From positions 186,001-250,000 of the forward strand of contig CAVMBN010000183.1 of NCBI GenBank assembly GCA_963678705.1: DNA of 64,000 nucleotides, written 5' to 3'. Within the stretch, counting starts at the first letter, position 1; each line of letters starts with the position of its first letter. The position numbers were made by a program, and so were the translations under genes. Shown one piece after another: positions 34,278 through 46,630 of this stretch. The notes beneath the pieces were generated by a model, which had not been told where the DNA came from, ran no database searches, and worked only from the letters and a program-made list of their open reading frames with translations. This DNA comes from Panorpa germanica. Its lineage: Eukaryota; Arthropoda; Insecta; Mecoptera; Panorpidae.

Positions 34278-34592
34278 TTTTTATATTTATTTAATTTTAA
34301 TTTCTAAGAATAATTTTTATGTTAATTTATTTATTTTTAATTTAATTAGAATAATTCAAAAATATTTTATATCATTCAAATAATATTTTTAACACTAAAT
34401 AAAATATGGCTGACTTAACTAGAGATTCAATAGTTATAGGTCGGAATTCGTATAGTTAGACTTAACATACTGTTTATCGTTGTGACATCACTAACTATGT
34501 AAGCAGCAACCCGATTTAGTGCTATTGAATAGTTACCGGGATAGTTATCGTACATCGGATAGGTAACTATGAAACCAGCAACCGGGCCTAGG

Positions 34593-35107
34593 TTTTGCGT
34601 ACTACAAGCCTTAATAGGCAGGTAAAAACCACTTAGATATTTAAGACAGATTTTAGCAATATGATTGTGTACAGTAGCTGATGAAAGTCCCTTGGTGTGA
34701 GTTGCAAGAATTGTGCACCAGTGGCGGCGCCATATTTTAAGTTGTTTTATTGGGGTGCAATGACAGTATTGTGATCAGCTGATTGATTCTCATCGGTTCT
34801 GTAATTTAAGTTTTTTTTTAAGAAAAGTAAATTCATTGTAAATAATTTGCATCTTAGTTTAAAGCTTGTACGAATAACATTTAGTTTAGATTTCTATTGT
34901 ACTTGTGTTTATTTTATTTCTTTAAAACTATTATATTCGACAACAAAAGCATTCTACCACTGTATAGATGCTTGTAGTTTTTAATAAATCAATAATTAAC
35001 CGAAAACATTCACGTGGTCTTTCACATAATATCGGCGTACAACATCGCAGTATTGCCAATCAGCGCGATACTATAAATCATCGCATAAAATAATCGCGGT
35101 TCGAACA
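34593..35107 (+). repeat. 5' LTR of the second BEL/Pao element
   Basis: Shares CCACTTAGATATTTAAGACA, GAGTTGCAAGAATTGTGCAC and CATTCACGTGG..TTTCACATAAT with 41007-41476. It ends TTCGAACA and is followed by TTGGTCCTTCGATAGCCAG, which starts like the primer site at 22386-22403 but diverges after CCTTCGA. Confidence 0.85.
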
Positions 35108-35479
35108 TTGGTCCTTCGATAGCCAGATAGTGAACAGTGAACCATAATAATCAGTGGTAGAAACAACTACATTAATTGTATGCAATCAAACATTTTATAT
35201 ACAAAGAATTATACAAATACCAAATCAACATTTGTATAATCATAGCCGGAATACCGTTCTTTATTGAACCTTCAACTCGTCTTCACTGCGGGGACAGAAC
35301 AATACATCGACGTGATCAAGTAAGTCAGTTGATTTACCAATAATCCTTGGCAATCATTTAATTCCTAACAATTACTCCTCGTATTTTCCCGATTCGCAAT
35401 AAATTTATACTAGCATTTGTTTCGTACATATTTTTACCTTAAACAAAATTACCATTAATTAATAACGGCTGAAGGGCAA

Positions 35480-38400
35480 GTTAGACTTTTAAATATCAAA
35501 CAAGCTCTAACATCATTCGTGAACCTTTTCAGTGATGATTCGGAAGAGTATTCTTAAATGTTAAAAAGTAAATACGACGAGATAAGGCAAATCATGTACA
35601 GAAGAATGTACATGTTCTTAAAACTCTAGGAGAACCTGTTGATTCTTGGGATTCGTTATTAATTGTTATTCTTCGCGACAAATTACATGAGCACGTTCGT
35701 GAACTGTGGGAGGAGCATTATTGCACCTTGACCAAGCCCACCATCGACCATATGATTGCCTTTTTAACAAAGCAAACTAATTTCGAAAGTATGCGAGCAC
35801 AGGTAGTCCCTCAATCTGTGAATACTAAGTATAATCATTGAAGAGGTAAGGGTCAAGGCAAGTCCTTGTGACCACGGTAGCGCGGTAAATTTACGCGCTA
35901 AATACCGCTACATATGGCACTGCATGTGCTTCTTCTCTTTCAATCCGATCGTTGCACCAGCTCGCGGAGGCCGAAGGTCATGCTTATCCTCGCGCTACTA
36001 TAGCTTTAAGGCACGATTTTTATGTGGACGACTTGCTAACAGGCGCAAACACGTGACAATAAGCAGAGTCTCTACGAGATGAACTAAATTGCATTACTAA
36101 AAATGGAGGTTTTCACTTGAGTAAATAAGCGTCAAATGATCTATCTCTCGTGTACAACTGCGATGAAAATGACAATACTACCCACATGTCACTGGATCCT
36201 GATATGACAGTCAAGGCCCTAGGTATTCACTGGAATGCTGGGGAGGATCAGATTTTCTACAGTGTAAATAGCAGTAAAATTACCGCAGTAAATAAACAAT
36301 CCATGTAAAGTCAAATAGCTTAATTATTTGATCCGCTGGGTCTTCTGGGTCCGGTAATAGTGTATGCCAAAATAGTTATGCAAGTGTTATGGAAATTAGG
36401 GGTAGCCTGGGATGAAGCTATTTCCGTAGAAATATATACTTTGTGGTCAACCTTTTAGACCAGCTTCCGTTACTCGAAACGCTGCATCACTAGCTGAATC
36501 AAAAAATATTCAATTACATGGGTTTTGTGATGTTAGCGAGAAGGCGTATGGCGCTTGTATTTACCTACGATCCGTAGATAAAAATGATAGGGTCCACGGT
36601 CAACTAATTTGTTCTAAGTTGCAAGTGGCTCCAGTAAGTTCAATTTCACTACCTCGTTTGGAGCTTTGCGGTGTCCTTTTGCTTGCTCGGCTTGTTGAAA
36701 CTGTAAAAACCGCGCTGTTAATTACCATTGACGACTTTTTCTTGTGATGTGACTTCACGATTGCATTGCATTGGATCAACACTTATCCGCATCGCGTAAA
36801 AACGTTTGTCTCTAATCGCGTCGCCGAAGTACAACGATTAACCGCCACGTGTCATTGGCGACACATTGCTTCACTTGACAACCCCGCGGATCTAGTTTCT
36901 CGCGGTCAGTTTCCGTCGGAGTTTATTTCAAAAAAACTGTGGCCACATGAGCCGTCATGGCTATTAAAACCTCAGAGCTCATGGTCAAAAACAATTTTAG
37001 CTAGCATTAAGCTTCCTGATGTAAAAACACACGCGCTTACTAATTACACCTGCTTGAAATTACAATCGCGAGGGTTTGAGTTGATTGACAGGTACTCCTC
37101 GCTGGGCAAAACGACCCGTATTGTTGGATACATTTTCCGGTTTAATAATAATTCAAGATACAAGGAATCACCGCGAACTTATGGCTGCTTATCGCTTTCG
37201 GAAAAGGCCACAGCCCGCGAAACGATAACTAAATTGGTTCAAGGATCCTCGTTTTCAGTAGAAATTAGTCGTTTAAAAAAGGGGATAGCTATTCAGGATA
37301 ACAGTCGATTAATATCTCTTAGCCCGTTTCTCGACTCCATAGGAATTCTCCGTGTAGGTGGTAGACTTGCGCGCTGACTTGCCCGACAGTCAGCGTAACC
37401 CTATATTATTGCCCGCTCATCACCACATCACTCGCACCATTATACGGGAGGAGCATGTTCGGCTCAATTACGCGGGTATTCAAAGCACCTTATATTCCGT
37501 GCGTCAAAACCTATTAGCCGCTGAACAGTCGCAACGTTACGCGAAAAATTCTACATCAATGTGTGATCTGTTTTCGAGCCAAGGCTCGTCCAGCAGACCA
37601 CGTCATGGGCGATCTCCCACCCTACCGAGTTTCCCAGGCCCGTCCGTTTTTTCGCGTCGGGGTCGATTATTGTGGACCGATTTACATTAAGAAAAGACGA
37701 CATCGTAATCGTCAGATCGTAAAGGTTTATGTGGCTTTATATGTTTGCATATCTACTAAGGCTGTCCACCTTGTACTGGTAAGTGACCTCACCACAGAGG
37801 CATTTATTGCTAGTCTGAAGCGTTTTTTTTCTAGGCGTGGAAAATCTATGGACATTTTCTCCGACAACGCTACAAATTTTGTAGGGGTAAATTGCGAATT
37901 AATTGAATTATATGATCTTATAAACACAGCCGAGAACAAGTATATAATACAGAGATATCTTCACGAGGAGAAAATAACTTGGCATTTTATTCTTCTTAGG
38001 ACTCCTCACTTCGGAGGGCTTTGGAGGCTGCGGTACGATCATTAAAGGATCACCTGACGCGCACTGTAGGGAACACTTTGTTAACGTACAAGCAATTAGA
38101 AATGTATGTAGTTGAGATCGAAGCCATACTAAATTCTCGTCCCATATCTTCCTTATCTCATAATCCCAATGACCAACTCCCTCTAACTCCCGGCTATTTT
38201 CTTATTAGTGGTCCACTGACAAGCTTTCCTCAAGCGGACTGGACTAGCACCACCTCCAATCGACTGCCCGCATTCCAATATGCGCAGCAGATGAAGCAAC
38301 ACTTTTGGAAGCGGTGGTATAAGGAATACCGTCATCAACAAATCACGCGGCCATCTCATCAAGAAAGGTCACTGAATCTACAAGTCGGTACACCTGTCTT

Positions 38401-38583
38401 AATTGCCGAGGACAACCTCCCTTCCCTTCAGTGGCAGCTGGGCTGTGTGATCAAAATTCATCCTGGGAAATATAGGATAGTGCGTGTTGCCACAATTTAA
38501 GCTGCCTCAGGGAAACTGAAGCGCAGCACAAAAAGGCTATGCCCGCTTCCGGCTGAAGACGACTCTACTATTAATAAAGATTG
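35480..38583 (+). pseudogene. Gag-pol relic of the second BEL/Pao element
   Basis: Residual gag (about 35620-35830, LGEPVDSWDSLL, LWEEHYCTLTKPTIDHMI) is joined to the end of reverse transcriptase (FYVDDLLTGAN near 36015; LFDPLGLLGPVIVYAK). RNase H follows (LHGFCDVSEKAYGACIYLR; SLPRLELCGVLLLARL; LDNPADLVSRG), then integrase (HVRLNYAGIQSTL; VGVDYCGPIYIKK; FSDNATNFVG; TPHFGGLW) and DUF5641 (LPLTPGYFLISGPL, HFWKRWYKEYRHQ). Several stops and frameshifts; protease and the RT fingers are missing. Confidence 0.88.
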
Positions 38584-38632
38584 AACTACATTAGTTCAAG
38601 GCGTCGTGTATGTTGCGTACTATATGCCTTAA

Positions 38633-41002
38633 GGATGTATGAGCGAGAAAATAATTTTCGATTTAAGAGCTCAAAATTTTTTTACGTGTAGATTCGTGGT
38701 CAATGAATCTACTGCTAAAATTTCAGCAAAGGTAACCGTTCATATTTTAAAGAAATTAATTGTTGAAAATTGACATAAAATACATTGTTCTTATGGGGAA
38801 ATGGGTACATGTGATCATAAATTAATAAATATGAGTATTTTCTATATTGTGTAGTATAAAAAAAAACTATGTATTAGAAAGGTGAATATTAGCGTGACAC
38901 GTTAATATTGTAAAAATACTATGTAACCGTTCATCCTGGAAAGATAATTAAAAATGAAATTCAAATTATGATATTTAAAAAAATATTTTTCGCCATATTT
39001 GACACTTGGCAACGTTGCACTGATATAATAAGCGTCACAGCACGGCAGCGGCAAAAACAGTACATAAAAATTTAAATATAACCTCATTTAGAGCTGTCAA
39101 AATAAATATTACGTGATAGTAACAGCAAAAATTAAGTACAAAAATTAAGAAAATAGCATATATATAGAATTAAAATATTTATTAACACTTTAATAATTTA
39201 ATAACGTAACACATTTCAACAAAAAATTATTTTTGTTAATTTTATGAAGGATAAAAATCCTTCTGCAGCCAAGTTAATAGACACAGTATCAACTTTAGCA
39301 GATTGTAAAAATTATTTTCCTCCATTAGTTGTAAGATCATTAACAGCAGACGTATTCGGTGGTATTCCTATTGTCGGTAAAATGTAAATATTATATTCGA
39401 GTAGTTGTATTTTGCTGCAATCTGAATTATTTCACTGGCTTTTCGAAAACCGGTGGTTTGTAAATCAAAGAACACAACTGCTGCTGCATTATTAATCGCA
39501 ATTGAACTTTTCAATCATAGTGTCTAATCCACTTTGCGACTGATAACAAAATGTAATCAAATGTAGCATGATTCAAATCAGACCATTTTATAATTTGATG
39601 ATCAGCTTCTCTCCGTAATCTAGCAATGCTACTTGAATCATCATCTTCAATTAACACCCCAATTTTTGCACGTTCAACTGAAAAGTCTTTATAACTGCGT
39701 ACAAGCATCTCAACAGTCATGTCTGCCTGCATGGCCTTCGAACTTCCACTGAAACTTTCACGGCAGTCATGATGATTTTTATCATGTCCTTTCACATCTC
39801 ATGCATTGTTTATTTCTCGTACTATATGCAACAACGTAGAATAACCTAAGAAAAACCAATTGTAATAATTCGAAATAAATATTTATTACCAGTTAAACTA
39901 TTATACGTTCTTCCTGCTTCCTTTTTTGCAGTATCTATACTCAATATGAACACTACTGTATCGTCCTTTGAAATAACTTTAGGTGATTTTGAACTATATT
40001 TTAAGGAAATAAATGCTATATTAGTAATAATATAAGTCATTTCTTAGTTTATAATAATGATAATGAATCGTAATACCTTTTATGAGCTATTGGGAAACTT
40101 CTTTCTTCCGGCAACTTATTCGAGCAATATTTTCAATAGCCATGCCTACGCAAATCAAATCGATTCGTATCGTTTCAGAAGAGTATGGTCAACTGTTGGA
40201 ATATTGGTGCAAACTAGAATATTGTTTAAATGAGTTATTCTAATCTCACCGGTTAGAGTTGTTAGAAAATAATAGTCATAATTAAAGAATAGAAAACAAA
40301 ATAAATTGAATGTTACTATCTTCTTTTTATAGAAATATTTACCCATAGCAGTTTCTCCATTAATCCCACATTTACCAGTGGTGGTTTGTTGTGATGTTTG
40401 AATCTCGGACATTTTTTTACATCTTCTGACATATTTTTTTTTTACAAATCGCAAAGACATTGCACCAGTACACGAATCACACCACATATCATTAGCTATT
40501 TTATTGATGTCAATAATTCGTCGGCCTTCAACAATTGATCCTAAAATGCGCTAAAATGTTAAACTGCATATTGAGGTTTCATGAAAGATTCAATGCGTAT
40601 GTTTGATGATTGTGAAAGTACCAAACATCCAACAACTTCTAAAAAATTTGTAAACAATTTACATTTATAAATGAATAATATAAAATATAATATTAAATAC
40701 AATCATTATACATACCATAGTTCCAAACACATATTATTAACACGTATTATTCTAGTGGTCGTTCTTTACAAAATATTCCTTTATCAAGCTTTTGAGGTAT
40801 ATCCATTTTTAAATGTCAAAAATTTAAATTTATTTAAATGTCACATGTTGTCACATGAAAAAAAATAAACAAAAATTTGGCTGTGTTGCCAAATGTAAAA
40901 TTCACGTTACGTTATAATTTTCTTCCCTTTACCCCGCAAATGCTTAAGTCTATCCCCACCCTTCAAAATTCGCTATTAGACCACACCCTCGCTCATACAT
41001 CC
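38633..41002. mobile_element. TTAA-target DNA transposon (Kolobok-like) inside the BEL 3' LTR
   Basis: Ends GGATGTATGAGCGAG and CTCGCTCATACATCC form a perfect 15-bp inverted repeat, flanked by TTAA on both sides (38629-38632; 41003-41006). The uninterrupted target, GCCTTAATAGGC, is visible in the other LTR near 34607. Transposase fragments inside are on the minus strand. TTAA insertion plus the transposase type favour Kolobok; piggyBac ends normally begin CCC, so that is less likely. Confidence 0.82.
39511..40520 (-). pseudogene. Kolobok/Mutator-type transposase fragments
   Basis: Two separated blocks. 40487-40155 encodes MWCDSCTGAMSLRFVKKKY and TTTGKCGINGETAMGK; 39795-39511 encodes HHDCRESFSGSSKAMQAD, ending with DDDSSSIARLRREAD. 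The pattern HxCR..SGSSKAM..D followed by DDDSS is what I recall from insect Mutator-like/Kolobok transposases. The frame is lost between the blocks and the C-terminus is absent, so it is a remnant. Confidence 0.6.
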
Positions 41003-41006
41003 TTAA

Positions 41007-41476
41007 TAGGCAGGTCTAAACCACTTAGATATTTAAGACAGATTTTAGCAATATGATAGTGTACAGTAGCTGATGAAAGTCTCTTGGTGTGAGTTGCAAG
41101 AATTGTGCACCAGTGACGGCGCCATGTTTTAAGTTGTTTTATTGGAGTGCAATGACATCTCATCGGTTCTGTAATTTAAGTTTCTTTTTAGAAAGGTCAA
41201 TTCATTGTAAATAATTTGTATCTTAGTTTAAAGCTTATACGAATAACATTTAGTTTAGATTTCTATTGTACTTGTGTTTATTTTATTTCTTTACAACTAT
41301 TATATTCGACAACAAAAGCATTCTACCACTGTATAGTTGCTTGTAGTTTTTAATAAATTAATAATTAAACGAATACATTCACGTGGCCTTTCACATAATT
41401 TCGGCATACAACATCGCAGTATTGCCAATCAGCGCGATACTATAAATCATCGCATAAAACAATCGCGGTTCGAGCG
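41007..41476 (+). repeat. 3' LTR of the second BEL/Pao element (main part)
   Basis: Continues the LTR start at 38611-38632 after the inserted TTAA transposon. Collinear with 34608-35107. It ends next to CTAGG at 41477, beyond which the R2-group LINE frame resumes. Confidence 0.88.
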
Positions 41477-41481
41477 CTAGG

Positions 41482-44400
41482 GATGTCGATCTTTCTGTTG
41501 TCAATGTCAAACTATATATAATAAATGATAATCATCTGAAGTGTAAATCTACAGTTTTAAGTTCAATATCTACGACCAAAAGTTTCTCCAAAGTTTTAAT
41601 TGAATTACCAAAAGATAATTTTGACATTACGAATGGCTCAGTTTTGCACGACTTAAATGCAGCTTCGGAGTACGCTGGCTGTGCTTCTGTTAGTAGTAGT
41701 TGTACTAGGAATGTTAGCACTTTTGTAGTTAATGTCAAATTATCAGAAGAAAACTTATCCCCCTTAAAGAGACAAGCACTGAATAAATCAAAACATAAGT
41801 TTGAGATTATAGAGGATAAGGCGGTCGAGAACATAAAAATTGATTTAAATAAGATTATCAAATTACTCGACCAAAGAATGAATAAACAAGCTGATAAAGC
41901 GAATAACATTAGGAAAAGAAAAAGGACGCCCTTTTTTCCCATTTATTTAGTTAGCACAAGAATCTTTAAGTAGAATAAACACTTTAACTGATGCTATTAT
42001 AGTGAAAATAAGAAAACTGGATCAAGTTATCCAGTTCTACTCCCAGATTCTCCAAGATCCTTAACATCCCTTCCGATAATGTGCTGTTAATACAGTGAAA
42101 AGTAACATTCTCACTAATAGTGTTATAAAACAGAAAATCACAAGAAAGAATTCAGAAGACAACAACAGGATGATTAGCCCTATTATATCTACTTCTGAGA
42201 TTGCTGATTTTGATAATAACGATTCCTCTGACTCAAACATTAGTATTATAAATAAAATTATTAGAATAGAACCAAAAGATAATGTAGACTCACCTAAAAG
42301 TCTATCAGAAATTATTGTTGATGACCCAATAAAAGATCCTGATTTTGTTAACAATTGCTCAAGTTCTTCAACTTCTTTAGAATTAAATTTATTACATGAA
42401 TTCAGTCCGAGTAACATAACAGTTTTAAATTCAACATTAATTGATAATCATGAGGAACCTGGTGCCAATATTTTTCTAAATAACCACCAAACAAGAGAAA
42501 ATACTTCACTTCACCAGAAAATATGTGTGACAAAACATTTAAATGTTTTGCAAGGACAGCATCGAAATAAAATCTTAAAAGACAGTTAGAATATCAGCAT
42601 AACATCAATTAAAAACGTGATATTTTATTGCAATCACTGCAGAAAGGTTATGATTAACAAACCATCATGGCATCTAGCATTTTGCGTTGCTCTGCAAACA
42701 AACTACAATAGACCATTAATTCAATTTCGTTTTAAATGTAAACATTGTAATTGGCCATGTCATTCTAAACAAGGGATAATAAATCATGAAAGAAATCGCT
42801 TTCTAGTAGAAATGATAAATAAGGCTAATCCACCGGAATAAAGAATAAGCCCTCCTGACACAAAGCAGAAGAAATGAAGATATTTTGGACGTAATAGGAA
42901 CAATAATGTGATAAGTAACACTACAAGCTCAATTTCTTGTATTGCATCAACTTCAAATAACAATTTCAAAGATCCAATAGAATTAAATAGAATAAATAGT
43001 GAACAAGATATTCCAATCATCTCAAATGTTACTGACAACTTAGTTTCTTCTACATCACCTAAACTTCAAACTTCATTAAATGACAATATTGTTTCAACTC
43101 TTACACCAATTATTGAAACAATACCTATTCCTGTAAAGTCTCCAATAACAAATATTATTATAGAAACAATAACTACAGAAATAGTTACACCAACGATTAT
43201 TGAATTACCCTATATTATCGAAAGCACAAATAGTACTGAAAATTCCCACCTGCATAATGGTGATATGAATAATTCAGATATTGAAGACGACACAGAGGTA
43301 GTAAATGATTTAATTCCTTGAATTCCTGATGAAAATAGTGACGACTCACCTCTTATTGTTTTTAAAGATCCATTAATTGCAATACTTAGTAGCAACATTA
43401 ATGCTTCAAACTGAGAAAACTTTGAAACTTTACTAGTGAATGCTACAAATAAAGCTGTTGAAATTGTAAAATTACCTGAAAGAGATCCCAATTATGTAGC
43501 AAAACCGTAGCTATGGTGACACTAATGATGCTAAATTTATTCAAAAACTTTACAAAAGGAATAGGAGACAAGCAATGCGTCTCAAGTAATTATGGGTGAA
43601 GTAAGCACAACGTGTCAAATCTCTTGTGAATTATTCGAACGATATTTACCCAACTATCAATGATAATACAAGAGAAACAATTAATACAAGGAAATTTACA
43701 CCACCAGAATTTTCAATGAGACTGAGGAAATTTGAATACTCTTCTCCAGATAAAGACCGACTCACATACCGTCATTGAAGAAGATTCAATTTGTAAAATA
43801 TTAACAATGATTTTGAACTGCTGTTTGAAGTATAAGAAAGTTTCATCTCCATGGAAAACATCTACAATTATTCTGATCCATAAAAAGGGCAGTGAGAATG
43901 AAATTAGCAACTGGAGGCCTATTGCTATTTGCAAAACAATTTACAACCTTTATACAGGACTGTTAACAAGACTAACAGATTGGATTTCAGAACATAATGT
44001 CTTAAGCTATTGTCAAAAAGGATTTTTACCCTACAACGGAGTATTTGAAAATAACTTCATCTTACAAAATATTATCAAAAAAACAAAAGTTTCAAAACAC
44101 ATAAATGCAGATTATTGGATGGATTGACTTTGATAATGACTTCGGTTCTATTCCTCATCAAGCATTATTAAAAGCATTATCAGCTTCAGGGGCTGGTGAA
44201 ACCTTTGTTAGCATTATAAATACATCTTATCGTTGGAATATTAATTAAATTAAGTAATAAAAGCAAGACGATATTGTGAAATCTCTAGGTGCTCCAGTAG
44301 GTTTCAACATCATATCAAGAAATGCAGATACTAAGAAAATTGCAAATATAGGACAAAACATTATGTCATGTAAACTAGCTCCATGACAAAGACTAAATGC

Positions 44401-45610
44401 ACTGAAAACATTCATGTATCCAGCTTGCAACTTTCTCTTGAGAGAAGGTTTTCAACCAAAACTATGTGGGAAACCTTAGACAACAAAATGAGGCCCCTTA
44501 TTAAAAAATCTTTATACATTCCACGAGAAGCATCAGGAGAATACATCTATGGTTATTCAGAGTTAAGTTGCATTGGTATTCCTAACACAGCAACTGACAG
44601 CGATATCGCATTAATTGATAATGCATTTAAACTATTAACCTCTATTAAAGGATTGTACTATAGCATATTTAGCTAATGAAACTTTTACTCACTGAAAATT
44701 TTTAGAGCCCCTCCATCTCTTGATGACAAGGGCAATTACCTCTCTGAAAATATCTTTAGAACTTCGACAACATCTTTGTCTAATACCTGGACAAGAGCAA
44801 GAATTGCATCACAAAGGATTATTGTAAATTCAAACTTTATATCAGAAGGTGTTTTTTTAAAATCAAAATGACACTTACATAAGGGAACATCAACGACGTA
44901 ATACCATGCAGATCCTACGAAATATTAATCGAAAAGATCGCACAAAGTAATTAATCGCATTAAAAGGTCAAGGAAAAGTATTAGAATGCTCTTCAAAACA
45001 ATCCGCAAGTTCACACTTCATTAATGATGCCTATTGCACAGGATTTGTCGAGTGGCAATTTATTCACAAAGCTCGTTTGAATCTTGTTAAGCTTTATGGA
45101 GCAATGCAATGGCTTCCAGAAAATAATCAATTATGCAGAGTTTTCAAAAAGGCAAAATAAACTTTAGGACATGTTTTAAATAGTTGCATACAAAGATATG
45201 TCTCCTCTTACACTGTTTGACATAACGCGTTCCTCAAAACAATTAGGATTTGGCTGCTATTGGCCGTAACTTTTTGGTTATGTCAGAAAAAAAAAAATTG
45301 GGATTGACAATTTAAGACCAGATTTTGTACTTTTCCAAGGAGAATCTTGTTACATCATTGACGTAACAATTTCATTCTAAAACAGATTTGAGACACTAGA
45401 AAAAGCACGACAGAACAAATTAGAAAAGTACGAAACAATTAGACGAGAACTTTCTGACAGATTCCAAAGTGTTTCCTAAATTATTGGATCCCTGGGCTCT
45501 TAGGATCCATGTAATGACGGCTCTATGAAAACTTTGCGTACATTCATGGAGTATTTATATCTGTCATATAACAGGAAATAGACAAACTATTCCTGTTTAT
45601 GGTAACAATG
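41482..45610 (+). pseudogene. R2-group LINE (restriction-like endonuclease type), decayed
   Basis: Continues the frame from 25313. In order: a Ser/Asn-rich N-terminal region; two Cys/His fingers at about 42620-42810 (FYCNHCRKVM..HLAFC; FKCKHCNWPC..NHERNR); RT fingers at about 43860-44130 (ILIHKKGSENEISNWRPIA, YCQKGFLPYNGVFENNFIL), DFDNDFGSIPHQALL near 44130, and a thumb (GAPVGFNII, RPLIKKSLYIPREASGEY, GIPNTATDSDIALID). The catalytic FADD/YADD segment appears deleted near 44250. The C-terminus is the endonuclease (TLGHVLNSC, LRPDFVLFQGESCYIIDVTI). Many stops. Such LINEs use a restriction-enzyme-like nuclease; clade within R2/R4/NeSL is not resolved. Confidence 0.82.
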
Positions 45611-46060
45611 TAAGTAGTGTGTCAAAGCGGGTTTAAGGACAGTTTTAAAGTTCAGTTGTAAATTATTGGGGTGGGGATGCATTTAGGTCATGGTATGCAG
45701 ATGGGCGTGACTATACTTGGAAGAATGTAAAAGGGGGTAAGAGTGGGGATGCATTTAGGTCATATGATCAAATGCTATGTATAGGATGTATTGCTATTGG
45801 TTTAGAAGATGATGACGTCATTACAGCATTTATCTGTTGGTACATTCTCTACAATACCCAAGGTTATGAGTGAGAAAGCAGTAGTGGTAAAAAGTAAGAT
45901 TGCGATATTAATTATTATGTGTGATTTGCTATTGGTTATAAGATGATGACGTTATAGGTGCAAAAGTGTTAGTTATATGTTATAATGACGTTATATTACA
46001 CATGGTAGGGTATAATATAAAAGGTTATAGTATAATTTGCGTTATATATTTTTAAGAATT
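45604..46060. repeat. Unclassified repeat family, copy 1
   Basis: Shares GGGATGCATTTAGGTCA, TTGGAAGAATGTAAAAGGGG, GATGATGACGTCATTACAGC, CAATACCCAAGGTTATGAGT and TGTTATAATGACGTTATATT with 56145-56640, same orientation. No coding capacity or terminal inverted repeats seen. Copy 1 has an internal duplication of the GGGGATGCATTTAGGTCAT segment. Confidence 0.8.
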
Positions 46061-46630
46061 GTTAAACATAGATTATAACAATAACAATTACAATAACAGT
46101 GTTTAATTATTTATAACAGTGTATTTATACGATACAATGTATCTTACTGTGCTCATTTAAATGCATAACGTTCAATGTCATTAAAGTAAAGATGCACGAA
46201 GAAATTACCATAAATAATTTAATCTCCTTATTAAGAATTGTTATTCTGATCTAATCTATCTAATCAATTCCTAATAGTTGCATATCCGTATTAGGAATTT
46301 TATTAAATGTCAAGGAAAAATGTAATAACAGCATAATAATTAAAATGCATAATAAATTAAAAAATTAATTTGCAAAATGTTATGAGAAATACTGGGCTGG
46401 ATTTAATATTATTTTGTTTAAGCGTTTATTTAATAATTATGTATTGTTATATCCGGAATATTGAAATTTAACAAATTTTTTGAAATGAGTTTGTGAGTTG
46501 TATTTTATTAGTGGAGGCGGTTGAGAATTATTTTTTTATTTTTTTATATGGTTGATTTTATTAAAAGTCGCATATCTTTTGAACCATTAGAGATTATCAA
46601 TTTTTGACTAAAAGCTTAACCAAGAGGCAA
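46061..46630. other. Non-coding interval
   Basis: Very AT-rich. No gene or repeat recognised. Confidence 0.5.

Larger units (their letters stand above)
25314..34588. mobile_element. PIF/Harbinger DNA transposon (contains a LINE)
   Basis: Left end GGCCCGGTTGCT and right end AGCAACCGGGCC form inverted termini. Subterminal copies of GGTTGCTGC and AACAGTATGTTAA recur on both sides. The flanks carry a 3-bp duplication TAG (25311-25313; 34589-34591). The two hallmark genes are present and convergent: a Myb/SANT-like protein (plus) and a DDE nuclease (minus). About 5.7 kb of the length is a nested LINE. Two nonsense codons in the nuclease indicate that it is inactive. Confidence 0.87.
34593..41476 (+). 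mobile_element. BEL/Pao retrotransposon at the Harbinger edge (carries a TTAA transposon)
   Basis: LTRs at 34593-35107 and 38611-41476 (the second split by the insertion at 38633-41002). CTAGG lies on both sides (34588-34592; 41477-41481), a 5-bp duplication made of the Harbinger's last base, its TAG duplication and the next G. The internal region, on the plus strand, is a decayed gag-pol. LTR copies differ by a roughly 22-bp indel (GTATTGTGATCAGCTGATTG present only in the left one) and numerous point changes, so the element is older than the one at 17761. Confidence 0.88.

Noticed and set aside
38633-41002. piggyBac assignment because of the TTAA target.
   Set aside because: Termini begin GGATG rather than CCC and the transposase fragments are of Mutator/Kolobok type.
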